A DNA stretch of 64,000 nucleotides, from positions 47,536,770 through 47,600,769 of the forward strand of contig NC_052622.1 of NCBI RefSeq assembly GCF_016545825.1. Reading direction: 5' to 3'. A model generated the notes under the pieces. That model worked only from the letters and a program-made list of their open reading frames with translations, was not told the DNA's origin and searched no databases. The DNA comes from Eucalyptus grandis (taxonomy: Eukaryota > Streptophyta > Magnoliopsida > Myrtales > Myrtaceae). The position numbers and the translations under genes are program-made. Shown one piece after another: positions 24,297-36,890 of this stretch. Every line of letters begins with the position of its first letter. Position 1 is the stretch's first letter.

Positions 24297-25588
24297 AGCA
24301 TCCAGATAAAGGATCCAATCCAAGGAAAGAGACCTGTTTGTCCAAGAGATTTTGGATTCAAGAATCCAATTGAGAACCCCAAACGAAAAGCATCTATAAA
24401 GGTCGATTTATCAACTTTTAAAAAAAAAATTCACTAATAATTTTAATTAACATGACATAATTTCCTCATATATTTATTTTCAGTGTGATAGTAGATTTGT
24501 TAAATTAAAGCAAGTGAACTTTCTTGTAGAATAAAACAACCCCTGATCACTTAATGCGTGCGGGCTCTCGAGTGAATCTAGATGCATAGTGTGGTGTTTC
24601 CAAATTATTTTCCAATAATTATGTCGAATTGTTTGGAAATATATTTCATAACGTCTACTAGTTGAATTAATGAATACAATCTGCTAGGATAAGAATACAA
24701 GGAATTTCATTGATTTTCAACTTAATTGGAAATTCAGATAAGATGATTCATTGTAGCCATTCTCATATTTGATTTGCAACCAAGATTGAATTAGAGGTTT
24801 TTAGTCGTTGTTGCTACTTGTTATTGTTTTGTTTTGACATAAATTCCCTAATTATATATTGAATTTTTTTTCGTATGAAATGATATAGGATTAGGTGTCC
24901 CGTGGTCCTATGAATCTTCTCAATGAACCAAATGTTGAAGTTATATTAGGTAAAATTTGTATAAAATTCAATTGAAAATCATTTTTTAACTTTAGCTTTG
25001 ACTCATGATCCTAAGATTGATTTTGTAATGTTTTTGGTCCCAACATATCTTTATCTACGATATTTAGATCAACGGGGTAAATTCTTTTCTCTACTAATTC
25101 ATTATTCTTGTTTTGATCTTCTCTTTACTTCATTTGTTTTATGCATAATTGTTATTATTGGTTCTAATTTTAGGTAACCAGAAAGTCCTTTAAGAACAAT
25201 TTGATTTGAGTGAAAGGAATGAGAAACAAATTTATTGCACAATGATTTTGTTATTAGTTGCAAAACCAATGTTCGAGATATTTTTCATCTTTTAAATTTA
25301 ATAGATTATAAAATGACATTGATGATTTCTTTCTAATAAGTGAAAATAATTTTGTACTTGTAATTATTTATATTTCGGTATGTAATTTATTTTTTTCTTC
25401 TCATATTCAAGAAAATAGATTTTCTTGGCCCTCTTATGATTTTGTCTATCAATTTGAGCTTGTAGTAAGGAAACATAAAAAGAAAAACAAAAAAAAAGAA
25501 ACATAGAATAAAAAATGAAACCGGTTGAGGAAGTTTATGGTTTCCTCAAAAAGTCTTGTGGCTGAGCTTTGATCGTCACCATGTCATT
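24297..25588. other. Unassigned AT-rich spacer right of E1
   Basis: No LTR edge or RNA gene is recognised. A short open stretch just after the junction (about 24297-24420) reads C-P-R-D-F-G-F-K-N-P in one frame, and another near 24895-24955 ends at a GTAAAA donor-like site; neither matches a family I know. This may be old host intergenic DNA into which E1 and the Copia derivative inserted. Confidence 0.4.
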
Positions 25589-25593
25589 CTACG

Positions 25594-25810
25594 AGTTAAA
25601 TGTTAAAACAAAAAGAAAAAGAAAAAAGAGGATTGTGAATTTTCGATATATTTCAATAGATATCATAAAATAATTTTTAGCCTATTTATAGGCTTTATGA
25701 AATGACTAAATATGATAACAAATCAATTAAGATATACATAATCAAAAGAGAGATTTGCATAATTTTGAGAGATACGGAAACCATCATAATTTTCATAAAT
25801 ATTTCTAATG
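25594..25810 (-). repeat. Left LTR of the Copia derivative
   Basis: Minus-strand LTR of 217 bp. It is bordered on its right by the run CCCCCC (a polypurine tract AAGGGGGG on the minus strand), as expected beside a 3' LTR. Its terminal TGTTAG is changed to CATTAG. Confidence 0.7.
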
Positions 25811-26434
25811 CCCCCCTTAAATTCAAGGAGTATTGATCATGTCAACTTGAGTTTGAATGCAAGTCTAAACAATGTCCAACTGCTGAGATGTGATGGATGA
25901 GGTGGCATCCGGCAACTGTTTACGGTGAACTTCTAGATCTAGCTGGACTAAGAGCGGTGAGTCTGGTGATTGGGTGACTTCTCAAAACGACACACAAAAT
26001 ATCAAGAATCAGTAGTATTGGAGCCGAGCAACATGCGTCCTTTGTAGTCGACTTTGCTGTTGGAATTGTAACTTAAACATGGCCGATATGGTTGGCTTGG
26101 TTACAGCAAGCGAATAAGCTATGCTTTGTTGAGGGAGAAGTTATTGTTTGAAGACAAGTCTTCGCGGTGTCGAAGAATACCTCCAATAAAAGAAGAAGAA
26201 AAATTTCGATTTGGTGATGCATTAGAGATGTTATAACATAACCACTGTGACGCTTACTCAGACAGGAATGATGCACTTGGGTGAATATTGTCAAGCAACG
26301 TGGATGGATTTATTTGCTTGGGATGCATAGATGCATCATTGAAAATGATGAAGTTGAAAAAATAGAATTGGGAAATTTTCAAGTGCATGGAGTGCGAAGT
26401 GCACCTAATGCACTAGAATTGTCTCAAGAAAGGA

Positions 26435-26446
26435 GTTCTAATACCA
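26435..26446 (-). other. Primer binding site of the Copia derivative
   Basis: On the minus strand this reads TGGTATTAGAAC, two changes from the initiator-Met type TGGTATCAGAGC, directly beside the middle LTR. The second copy is at 33445-33456 (GGGTATTAGAGC). Confidence 0.7.
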
Positions 26447-26656
26447 AGTTAAATGTAAGAATGCGGAAACGTGAACATGGGGAATTTTCAATATATTTGA
26501 AACATATCATAACAAGGGTTACATTAGTTTATTAATAGGTTTCATGAAATGACTAAATAATATAACATATTTATCATGATATGCATAATCAAAGAGAGAT
26601 TCGAATAATCTTGAGAAATACGGAAATCATTATAATTTTTCTAAATATCTCTAACA
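26447..26656 (-). repeat. Middle LTR of the Copia derivative
   Basis: Minus-strand LTR of 210 bp starting TGTTAGAGATATTT. It is shared by the two internal units, as expected when unequal recombination joins two copies through one LTR. Confidence 0.75.
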
Positions 26657-27993
26657 TCCTATTCAAACTCAAGGTGTATTAAAGATGTCAACTTGAGTTT
26701 GAATGCAAGTCCAAACAATGTCAAACTGCTAAGACATGGTGGACGAGGCGGTTTTTGACAATTATTGATGGCAAAACTTCCAGATTTAGATGGTTTGAGA
26801 GCGGCGAGTCTAGTGATGGTGTGGCTTCTTGAAATGGCACATGAAATGTCGAGAATCAGAGGTATTTGAGTTGAGCAGCATGCGTCCTTTGTGGTTGACT
26901 TTGCTATTAGGATAGTAACTTAAATGTGGCTGATACGACTGGCGTGGCTACAACATGCACAATAAGCTAGGCTTTGCTAAGGGGAAAGTTACTATATGAA
27001 GTCGCGTCTTCACAGCATTGAAGAATACCTTAAAAAAAGAAGAAAAATCTTGATTTGGTGACTCATTAGAGACGTCGTAACACAACTATCGTGACCTTAC
27101 CTTGGGTGGAACCACCTAGGGTTTGGCTATGGATTATTAAGTTCAACTTAGCTCGAGCTCTCCCAAACTCATACTAACTTGCAATTTAGGTTTAAATTCT
27201 TACATGTAAATGATTTTTATCTAAGTGTTGCCATTAATTAGGTTTTGGTGGGTTGATTAGACACCCAAGTAAAGTGTGAGAGAATTGCTTAATACAAAGC
27301 TTAAATAAGTTCATAAACTTGATTATGCTAGATTACTCTAAAACCATTTAGGTTTATTTTAAAAAGTATTTTGCAAGCAACTTAGATTGATTTTAGCCTA
27401 AAGCACTAAAATGTAAGAAAGTGATCATGCGGGTATCCAACCATTAAAAATAACACTCAATAAATAGATAAATTGCAGTAAATTGAACACCATGGCAAGC
27501 AATTATTTTTGGGTTTTCTTTCGTATAGAAATTAAAGCTAGCCTACATTGTCACGCCTCGACCCCTGGGCATGCGCACACCCCTCAGCGGTTGACTAAAA
27601 TTTGCGACGTTCCCAGGACGTGTCGCCGATCCTTTTTATTTTATGCACATGCGAAAGCAAATTAAACAAACCCCGTACAACAACAAACATGGGATAGAAA
27701 AGCAGGACAATCCAATTTCATATAAACACACTTTATATACAATCCAAGTAAGTTCTACAAGTCTGCACACTAAGGTCCGCCCTAAAAGAACTATCGGACA
27801 AACTCTACTTCGGATCCCTTCGACTCTGGCTCGGGATCCTCCACGACACCCTCCAGTATCTCCAGACTAAGGACCTGAAAATTTATAAACCACGACAAGG
27901 TGAGAATAAATCTCAGTGAGTGAACACTCTAAACCTCGATTAAGACGAAAATTCACTCAAAGGTGTCATAATCATACAATACTCAGAACTTAC

Positions 27994-28010
27994 CTCACCT
28001 CAGCACCTAC
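27994..28010 (-). other. Candidate 17-nt microexon in S2
   Basis: On the minus strand TACAG is followed by GTAGGTGCTGAGGTGAG and then GTAAGT. The next acceptor, ATTTTCAG, is followed by GTCCTTAG, exactly as in E1, but the ATG is lost (GTCCTTAGTC). Position and spacing match the other LTR subfamilies. Confidence 0.45.
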
Positions 28011-28311
28011 CTGTACATTAGTGCATCACATAAACACTTATGCATATAGCAAATGCATTCAAGAATTGGAACACATCATATCACTCATCAAAACATTCAC
28101 AAGAGTCCTGATTATAAGGCCAAATCGTTATGACACATCACATTCCGTACCACACAATTTCGTTCCATAATTAGGCGCGGGTAACTCATATCGGTGGTTC
28201 AATCCACACCCGATATTCACTCTCAATATTCAAACTCAACATCCCAGCTCAATATTCCAACTCCACATTCCAACTCAATACTCAAACTTGAACTCAAACT
28301 CAATTTCAGAC

Positions 28312-28690
28312 TCAAGGTTCTAGAGGTGCCCTCTCCCACAAAGTTCCGATATCGTGTGGCACTTAGTCCCTGACCACAATAAGCAATAGCTCAAGGTACT
28401 AGAGGTGGCTCCCACGAAGTCATGCTGTCGTATAGCACTTAGTTCTCAACTATAATAAGCAATAGCTCAAGGTACTAGAGGTGGCTCTCAAGAAATCACG
28501 CTGTCATGTAGCACTTAGTTCTTGACTATAATAAGCAATAGCTCAAGATACTAGAGGTGGCTCCCACGAAATCACGCTATCGTGTAGCACTTAGTTCTTG
28601 ACTATAATAAGCAACAGTACAAGGTTCTAGAGGTGGCTCATACGAAGTTTTGTTATCGTGCACACTTGATCCTTTACCTGCTCACATCCA
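28312..28690. repeat. 76-79-bp tandem repeat, five copies, in S2
   Basis: Units begin TCAAGGT(A/T)CTAGAGGTGGC-like at 28312, 28391, 28467 and 28543, and as CAAGG at 28620. It occupies the same LTR position as the unrelated 89-bp array of S1. Confidence 0.85.
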
Positions 28691-31600
28691 TTCGGTTTTC
28701 TCAACACATCTCATTCTCTTTCAATAGTTGCCACATAAAGCAATAATAATAAACCACGACCATGGTACAACCATTCGTACATCATCACGCATCACTTCTA
28801 AGCCTGTCATAGGTCAACCGCATCATCAAATAGGCATGGTTCAACAAGCATAGCATCAAGAACAATCACCAAAACTACTACCGGTCCTAACTGGCAGATA
28901 TGGTCCACTCACGCGTCTCATAATTTAAATCTAGAAATCTAATCAAATGAGTTCGAAAAATTGAATATGTTGTAAGGGACACATAATGTTTTTTTTCATG
29001 AAGACACATTAACCCAGATCCTTCTAGATTAAGCCCAGCAAATCGCTCAATCCAGCACAAAAACTGAATCCGTTTCTAGAAAGTCTATTTTCCGAAATCA
29101 GTTTAGTTTGAGGTCAAAAACTTGTCCATTTGATCTGAAATTTGACTATGTTAAACTAAAATTGGTGAAAAACAACTTTTGTGAAGAAACCATTTCGAAA
29201 TTTAAACCCTAAGAGTTGATAAAAATCCCTTGAATCCTAAAAGGTTACCAGTTCCAGCAAAAACAGAGATTCTATTTTCAAATGACGGAGCTGAAATCTC
29301 ATTCTTTTTAAATCCCTAAAATATTGGATAAAATATATGTCATTTTTTAGGATGTCTAAAACATTTTGTAAGAAAGAATCAACCTCAAAATTTCGGCACA
29401 TTTCGATCTACGAAAATGGCAAACGACAAGGGTTCAGAAATTAGATTTAGGAAAAATCCACTGAATTGGACTAATCCCTTCTCATTAGTGCTAATCTCAC
29501 CAATTAGATCAACACTAATCTACCTTAGAGCCAATCTAACCATTCTAGCTTAGCACTAATCCATATTAAGGCTAATCGCACTTAGTACTAATCTAACTAA
29601 GCTAATTAACACTAAACTAACATCCTAAGTGCAATTAACAACCTAATCAAGGATTAGGGAGTTAACTCACCGGATTTGCGAGCAAACGGGTTCACGATGA
29701 CAGTGACGTGAAGGTAGTGAGAACCTGTGACTACGGCGGCGCCAAGGGAGGTCCGGAAGGGGTCCGAAAAAGCCTTGCAAGCCTCACTGCTTGCTATTGG
29801 CTTCGGCTCGGCCTTTGCTCGGTTTTGGAGTTGCTGGTGGCTAGATCGAGCTAACGGCGACGGGCTGAGGGGATGGGGTGGAGGAGAGGCGAATCGTGAG
29901 GCGGTGAGGGGCTAGGACAATCGGAGCTAGTCGAGTGGAAGCAGTGACGGCGCGAGGGGTGGAGCAGGCTAAGACGTGGAGGAGGCAAGCTAGCTTCGGC
30001 CGGGGGGGGGGGGCGGCTTGCTGTTTCGGTCCAAGGCTAGTGCTAGTACTCTGGTCTTGCTTCAACAATGGAGGAGGTGAAAGGATGAAGAAGAAGGAAG
30101 AAAAGGTAGCACAAGGCTTTTGCTAGTCTCTCTGGTTTTCTAGCTCCAAAAACAACAACAATGGAGAAAGATGAGGCAAGAAGGAAGAAGAACAAGGGTT
30201 GCAGCTGAAGGGGGAACAAGAGCCTCTAAAGTCCACAAAAATATCAAGAACACTTAAGTAGAAGCCCCCAAAGTCTTCAGCCTCATCCACAACCACATTT
30301 CCTCTCCAATCTTTCCCAACAAGACACTCTTGAAGCTAAAATGTTGCACCCCCCTTGGCCTACAAATTTCATGTGTCCCTCTTCAATTTCACTTCAATTC
30401 CACACCAAATGGCCTCAAGTCAATGGCCAAAATGCCAAGGAGGAAGTCCACACTCAATCCCACAATTTTCCTTATCATTTGATCCAACTTGACGGCCAAA
30501 AGTGCGCTAAAAAACGGGCCTCCGAATTTCCCGGTCCACAATCGTCCACTTTTGATTTTTCGCCAAAAATTCGGGCTTGCCGAAAATTCTTCAGAGGATG
30601 AGTCGACGTTCCTAAAATAAATCGTGACATGACTAAACTTTCAATTTTCTGAAATCGAGTTCAATTTCGTGGTTAATTTCAACTGGACGCGATTTTAGCG
30701 TGACCTAACCTATCGGGTAGCTTTTATGAATTTTAGTGCAATTGACTCGTGGTCGATTATTTTTAGCCATATTGTGCATCTTCGACTCATAGGCGACTCT
30801 CGGTTGTCGTGAAAGTCTCGAGATTTCAAATATGGGCACAAGGTACAGAAACGACAGAAAAATCGATTTAGTGCCGTTCGACGAGAATTTTGCAATTATG
30901 TGGAATCACCCACACTTTAATTACATGCCTCTGTAGAAACGACCTATCCCGGTCTCTGGTCGATTTTGACAGTGTCGTATTAACCTTGCAGATTAGCACG
31001 GTCGAGCAGTAAATTCATTAACGGCTTCATCTGATAGATTAGTTATCTTGTGAGTGGCCAACTTAGAAAAAAAGGGCATAGGCGCGTCGATGAAAAGCCC
31101 AATTCATTTAATTGAAAATAGGGTTGAAAAATCAACATGTTATATACATGACATGCAATTTTAATTAACTAAATGACCTAGTTCGATTGACATGCAATTT
31201 CTGATTACGTGAACCTAACAAGCCCACTATGTGACACTCATATGACATAGCAATGTAACATGGCCTATGACATGCAAATGATATTTTTGATATTTATATT
31301 AAAATTCATAACTCCAAATAAATTAAAATAGAAATGCACTTAAAGTGAGATATTATCTACTTTAAGTTAGGAAATGGCCTAATCAAGGTCTCATTTTATC
31401 TTGATTAGATATCTCAATATGCAATTCTATTAAAAAATGCTATCCAGCCTAGATATTGTCTAAACCTGCATTTAAATTAAATAGGAAATATATAATCTAA
31501 TCCTATTATGCAATCTATCCATAGAATCCAATCTAAATGATATGATATGCAATGCAATTTTTAGATTTTAGATGTTTTGAAAATATTGCATATTATCTGT

Positions 31601-33456
31601 ATTAAAGATGAACCTATCTAAAGATTGAGATAATCTAAAAAAATATGCCAAGGTCTTGCAGTTTAAATGAAAGATTATCTCAATGTTTAGGTAAAATCAA
31701 TTATCCAAATTTGAGTTGATATAATTCAAAAAATGACCTCGTATCTTTATGGATCAAATTAGTAATTAAATCAACTACATCTATCCATAAATATAAATCA
31801 AATTCAAAAATCTAATCGGATAGGAAATTACCTAATTCAAGTTGGAGCATAATCTTGATTCGAAATCAGATCAGCTGACGGTGGGTGGATTTACGGATGA
31901 AGTTCGTGGCTGGCTGGCGTACACTGGTGCTCGATGGAGGTGGTTCAGCTCAGCTGGGACTGTTCTGCGGCCGATGGTGCGCTCGTGCCGGTTCATGGAC
32001 TTGGCTGCTCGACGTGGTGCAATGACCGCGCCCGAACTCGAGGAGGGGCTCACTAGAATTGATGAGATCGTTGCAAGGTTGCTGCTCGGGTCGGAAACAC
32101 CTGCAAGAAAAGATTAAGCCCAGCAAGCTTCGTAAGCTAGCTGGTCGACGATAAAGACTTTCTGGAGGGTCATGGGAAATCTGCAGGAACCACAAGTAAT
32201 TAATGTAAAGATGCGGGGCAGTTGTCGGGGCAACAGAGTCGAGCGGTGTTCCGCCAGAGATCGTTGAGTCTGGTGAATGTGCTGTGCAGGAAACAGCAGG
32301 CAACGGTCGCGAACACTGAGTGTCGTTGACGTTAAAAGGACCACCGAGATCGCGGGTTTCATTGAGAAAAACGTCAACGCCGTTGGAAATATGCTGCACG
32401 GTGTGGACTCAGCTTGACATGATGACGAGGTAGAGCGCCGCTGCAAAAGACTCGCCGGTGGACAACGACAGATTGGCAACGCAAGGGTGCGACACGAAGG
32501 TAGTGTGCACGTTAGGATATCGTGGCTCCCACTTTTTCTCTCTTTGCGAAAGATTCCGCTATCTCTCTCGGCTTGTACCAATCCAGACAAGGAACGCCGC
32601 TTCAAAGTCTCCTCCTTTTTTGTGCTTTCGGTTGCTCTCTGTCTCTCTCTGGATTGTCTCCTGCAAAGTGATGGCGTACCAATCAAGAACGTTCTGATGA
32701 AGACGCCCAGGCCAGCAACGTGAGATGCAACCCAATAACTCTAATGGCCGACCCCCCCTTTATTTTCTTCTCTCGCTTTCTTATGGCCGTGTATCTCGAC
32801 CGTGTGGCCTCTTCTCCCTTTAATCGTGTAAGTGCTAGGTTTATTCTAAAATTCCCAATTTAAATTTCTAAGAAATACACTTTACCAATGCGAAAACTTC
32901 TATTATCTCTTAGGATCCTGATAATAGCAAATCAAATTGAACAATGATCCTCCAAGATTTGAATAATAATCAAGATTAATTGCTCAATTTTTCAGCGGAA
33001 AATTTCGGCTCTTACAATATTCAAGGACTTGGCCCAATTTTCACTCATCACGGTTAATAGTCCAATTAGCAAGCTCGGAACCCTCCTCACGCCAGTCCAT
33101 CAGCATCAATGCAATGCTATGGGTTTATCGATATTAATGACTATGCTCCTAATAGTTATATGCAATTTAACTTGATATTTTTGCTAGAGACTTAAAACTT
33201 ACTCCTTTTTTTATGCAATTATAACTAAATAAAATGCTAAAATTTAGGCATCAACAACAACCACTGTGACACTTACTTAGACAAGAATGATGGACTTGGG
33301 AGAGACGGGGATGGGTTTACTTGCTTGGGATGCATGGGTGCATTGTTGAGAATGACAAAGTGGAAAAAAATATAATCGAGAAATTTCTGAGGTGCATCAA
33401 GTGCGAAGTTCACCTAATGCATTAGGATTGCCTTAGGAAAGGAGGCTCTAATACCC

Positions 33457-33587
33457 ACTAAAATGTAAGAATGTGGAAAAGACAAAATGGAGAATTTTCA
33501 ATCAAGATATGCACAATCAAAGACATATATTTTGCATAATCTTAAGAGATATAGAAACTATCATGATTTTCCTGAATATCTCTAACA
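33457..33587 (-). repeat. Right LTR of the Copia derivative (shortened)
   Basis: A 131-bp LTR lacking about 80 bp of the middle present in the other two copies. The end TCTCTAACA (minus-strand TGTTAGAGA) and adjoining CTACA duplication are retained. Confidence 0.7.
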
Positions 33588-33592
33588 CTACA

Positions 33593-34035
33593 GAGGATGG
33601 TAATGCTGCTCACTCCCTATATAATCTCTTCGTTTATATATATATATATATATATGGGAACTAGAGAGAGGGAGGAAATTTGGGGGTAGAGATTGAAAAT
33701 TATTAATGAATAAAAAAATTTCTATTTTTCCATCTTCTTCTCACAACGAATCCTATGTATTTTCACTAACTACTTTTGTTCCCTCATCTTTTCTTCATAG
33801 TGATAAGGTAAGTACATTACATACATCATAGAGGGAACAAAAGTTGGATGGCGGGGCATTCTAAATTCACGTCATATCGCCCTTTGCTATGGCAAATTGA
33901 ACTAGTTCATGATGTTTTGTGATGTTGGAGAATTGATCATTCTTTTATAATGGTCATTAGAATTTATTGGAATTTTTAGATTCACGACACATTGCCCAAG
34001 GTTATGAAATAAAGAAGCTGATCGCGACATGATAG
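33593..34035. other. Unassigned spacer with a (TA)n tract
   Basis: AT-rich sequence between the Copia derivative and the gag-only element. It holds a short (TA)n tract near 33637-33655, and GGAACAAAAGTTGGATGGCG near 33835. No gene is recognisable. The flank ending GGCAC (34036-34040) continues at 45922, since the element between is an insertion. Confidence 0.5.
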
Positions 34036-34040
34036 GGCAC

Positions 34041-36890
34041 TGTCGCGACCAATTTTTTTGGGTGTGAACCACCTAGGGTTTGGCTAATGGATTGTTAAGC
34101 CTAAACTTAACTCGGGCTCTCCCAAGCCCATACCAATTCGTGACTTAGATTCAAGTTTTTAACATGCAATTGATTTTCAATTAGGAGTCGCCACTAATCA
34201 ATTTATGGTAGGTCGATTAGACACCTAAGTAAAATAATGGGAGAATTATTTTACTTCTACGAACCAGAGATTATGGGTACGGGGACTTGGTTACACTAGA
34301 TTTCTCTAATGCCCTTTCGGTACCATTCTTTTAATTTTGAAAAATGTTTGGCAGGCAGCTTGAATTGATTTTAAGCTATCTCACTAACATGTAAGGTGTT
34401 CATGCAGGTGCGCAAGCCACCAATTTAACACCCAAGAAAGTAATTAAATAATGCAGGACTTACCTCAAAGCAACGAAAGCATCTGCAGTGTTAAATTGAA
34501 ATCCACATCAACAACCCTAGATATGGTTTCTAATTAACACGCAATTTTTTTGTTTTGTTTTCACTTAATTAATGAAAATCATGCAATATGCAATGCATGC
34601 CACTAATTTAACATGAAATGATATGACATGGCAACATGACTTAGCTATATGACCTAAGCAATATGACATAACTAAGCATGTAATCTATCCTAAGCATGAG
34701 ATGATTTATTCTAAATAATTTTTTTGTATTTTCTATGAGATTCGAAATTTAAGAAATGCAACATTTAAATATGCAATCTAAATTAATCTAATGACCTAAT
34801 TCTAATGACGGGCAATTTCTAATTAGAAATGAACCTAACAATAATCACTAAATGACATGCAAATGACATTTTTTATTTTGAAAATGCAATCTATCCTAGA
34901 AATTGCAACTAATTTATCCTAAGACAAATTTTATGAAATTTGAAATGATCTAGCTAGATTAAGATTTTATCTAATTTAAACTAGGGATTAAGTCATATTA
35001 AATCCTAATTTAAACTAAGACATTATCTAAATCTAAAATGCAATTTATCTATAAAAAAATTATCTAAATTTAAAATGAAACATGCAATTCTAATCTAATA
35101 TGCACAATGATTTTTGTGTGTTTTTCTTTAAGAAATTCGAAATTAAAACTAACATGCAAAACTAACAACCTAAATGATTGCACTTTCTTTTTGGATTTTT
35201 ATTTAAAAATTCGAAATAAGATTGCAATCTTAAATATGCAAGATAACAACAAACCTAATCCTAATTAAGATTTTTTTATTTTTATTTTACGAAAATAAGA
35301 TTTGACTAAACCAACTTAACGATAGCAAATCAAATAAGATAAGATTGATATCCAAAAATTGGCGAACCATATCTCGCGCATGAGATCGGGTTGACCAATT
35401 TTAAAATTAAATCGCCAATCGAATCTCGGGCTTGAGATTGGATTGTCGATTTTTGTAAGAGATTGCAAGTCGGATTTCGGGCGCGAAAATCGGACTGTCA
35501 TTCCCTAATTTGAGGGCACTTTCTTGTTGGAATCTCAATCAAACATTTAAGAGGAACAATTCCACTAAATAAAATCAGATATAATGGAAAATAAAAAAAA
35601 AACTATAACTAAATAAGCAATAATAATGAAAAATCTACCTAATACCCTTTCCCCTTTTTTTCTCTTTCCTTTCCCACGTGGAATCGTGGGTCTCCAAGAC
35701 AACCGGCTGATCAGCCCGGCGAGGGAACTCCGGCAAGGGTGAACCAACGAACCAGCGGCAACGAGAGGGATGCGGAGCACGGATCACGTGAGGGCGGACG
35801 GCCAAGGCGAGGCGGTGGTAGCTGCGGGGGCACTGATCGTCGCGGGTCGGCGTGGGCTGGCGAGGGGCGGCGTTGGGCAGATGCGGGTCGAGTCCGGTCT
35901 CGCGAGCTTCGGGCAGCGGGGCACGGGGATTCGGCGGTAGCATCGAATCGCGAGGTTGAAGCCGAGGTTGGGCAAGGGGCTCGTGGGCTTCGAGCCAGCG
36001 CGCGGGACGGAGGCGGTCGGCGGTAGGGGCTGGGTGTCGGTGCGGCGTCCGACGAGCAGGAACGTCGGGTCTCGGCGCGGCGGAAGAGAGGCGCGCAGTG
36101 CGGTGGTGGATTGCGCGATGATGCGGAGGCTTGGCAACTGCAGGGGCGACGGGCTCTCGGAGCAGCCACACGGGTGCGGTGAACGGCAGTAGTCACGTGG
36201 TGAGGCAGAGGAGCTCCGGGTAGTCGCGGATGGAGCAGCAACGCGAGGGCAGCAAACTTGGAGAGACGATGAACAGTAAGGGTCAAATCACCCCACTTTT
36301 TCTGCTTTTCTGCTTCTCCTCTGTCTCTTCCTGTCACTCTCCTTTTTCACTTCTAACTTTTCACTTTTTTGCTTTTTTTTTTCCTCTTCCTTGATCAAAA
36401 GAAAACCTAGCGAAAAGCCCCCTTCTAAACCTCTCGCACACACAGCCTTTTATAGGGAAAGGAATGGATTTTCAAATTCTTTCTCGAATCAATCTTCGTA
36501 AATCTTTTCACAAATTTCATCCCATATTGATAAGGATTCGAGATCAAGATGAAATTTTCTAAATCCAAATCTTTTAAAGACAAATCGCAATATTTTTTAT
36601 CCATCTGCCCTATCTAAAAAATTTCATATCCCGATTGAAATTTCAAAATTAATTTTCCCACGAGATAATTTTCGATCATTAAAAATATGGGCCTAGGCCG
36701 ACTTGCTTGTTTCATGGGCTTAATCCAACTAATTTGAAACCATTTGCCTTCCGTCCAATAAAATGCAAAAAATGCAAATAACAAAAATAAATGCAACCTA
36801 TATCTGTATGTTATGCAATTAATAAAATTAACCCCTAATTTCATATGCAATAAATAAAGAAATTAAATCACCAAAATTTAGGTGTCAACA
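34041..36890 (-). repeat. 3' LTR of the gag-only element
   Basis: On the minus strand it starts TGTTGACACCTAAATTTT and ends GGTCGCGACA. It contains a GC-rich block (about 35690-36260 in plus coordinates). Downstream of that block in transcription it contains an acceptor-microexon-donor module at 34464-34482. Confidence 0.88.
34464..34482 (-). other. Candidate 19-nt microexon in the gag-only LTR
   Basis: Minus strand: CTGCAG, then ATGCTTTCGTTGCTTTGAG, then GTAAGT. The partner LTR has the same 19 nt at 43482-43500, with the acceptor changed to ACTAG by a 2-bp loss but keeping AG. Related plus-strand copies are at 63067-63086 and 63241-63260. Confidence 0.4.

Larger units (their letters stand above)
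27549..31144 (-). mobile_element. S2: chromovirus solo LTR, minus strand
   Basis: In plus coordinates it starts TGTCACGCC (the complement of the LTR end) and finishes at ATCAACATGTTATA, the complement of an altered TGTGACATC start. Perfect TACAT duplications flank it (27544-27548 and 31145-31149). On the minus strand the block order is that of the other chromovirus LTRs: conserved 5' 500 bp, GC-rich block (29671-30330), donor-like GTGAGT (29665-29670), tandem repeats, microexon (27994-28010), intron of 119 nt (27875-27993). No internal region is present. It sits inside the gag-only family solo LTR. Confidence 0.87.
27087..33256 (-). mobile_element. Solo LTR of the gag-only (TR-GAG) family, itself interrupted
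   Basis: In plus coordinates it begins TATCGTGACC and passes into ACCACCTAGGGTTTGGCTA, matching the outer edge of the LTR at 34041. It ends AATTTAGGCATCAACA, matching the other edge at 36890. Perfect ACAAC duplications flank it (27082-27086 and 33257-33261), and removing it restores a continuous Copia-derivative internal region. Net length is about 2.57 kb after subtracting the solo chromovirus LTR at 27549-31144. A GC-richer block at about 31860-32720 corresponds to the GC block of the intact copies but has diverged strongly. It is much older than the intact element beside it. Confidence 0.8.
25594..33587 (-). mobile_element. Copia derivative arranged LTR-internal-LTR-internal-LTR
   Basis: Three related LTRs (25594-25810, 26447-26656, 33457-33587) alternate with two copies of a roughly 630-bp internal region: 25811-26446, and 26657-27086 joined to 33262-33456. 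Both internals share the same blocks, including TCAACTTGAGTTTGAATGCAAG and GCATGCGTCCTTTG. Each has a minus-strand primer site beside the LTR on its right. On the minus strand the LTR starts TGTTAGAGATATT. The outer flanks are CTACG (25589-25593) and CTACA (33588-33592), a 5-bp duplication with one mismatch. There is no gag or pol, so it is a deletion derivative or TRIM-like unit. The second internal is split by the solo LTR at 27087-33256. Confidence 0.75.

Noticed and set aside
24297..24955. Exons of a host gene
   Set aside because: Short open segments with donor-like sequences occur, but no family is recognised, no consistent set of splice sites links them and base composition is intergenic.
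31842..32686. ORFs on both strands (91, 149 and 190 codons)
   Set aside because: They overlap in several frames inside a GC-rich part of an old solo LTR, with no recognisable domain and no matching frame in related LTRs.
35711..36337. 208- and 178-codon overlapping minus-strand ORFs
   Set aside because: GC-rich, Arg/Pro/Ala-rich translations in all frames of the gag-only LTR. The frame is broken differently in the second LTR (44594-45280), which argues against coding.
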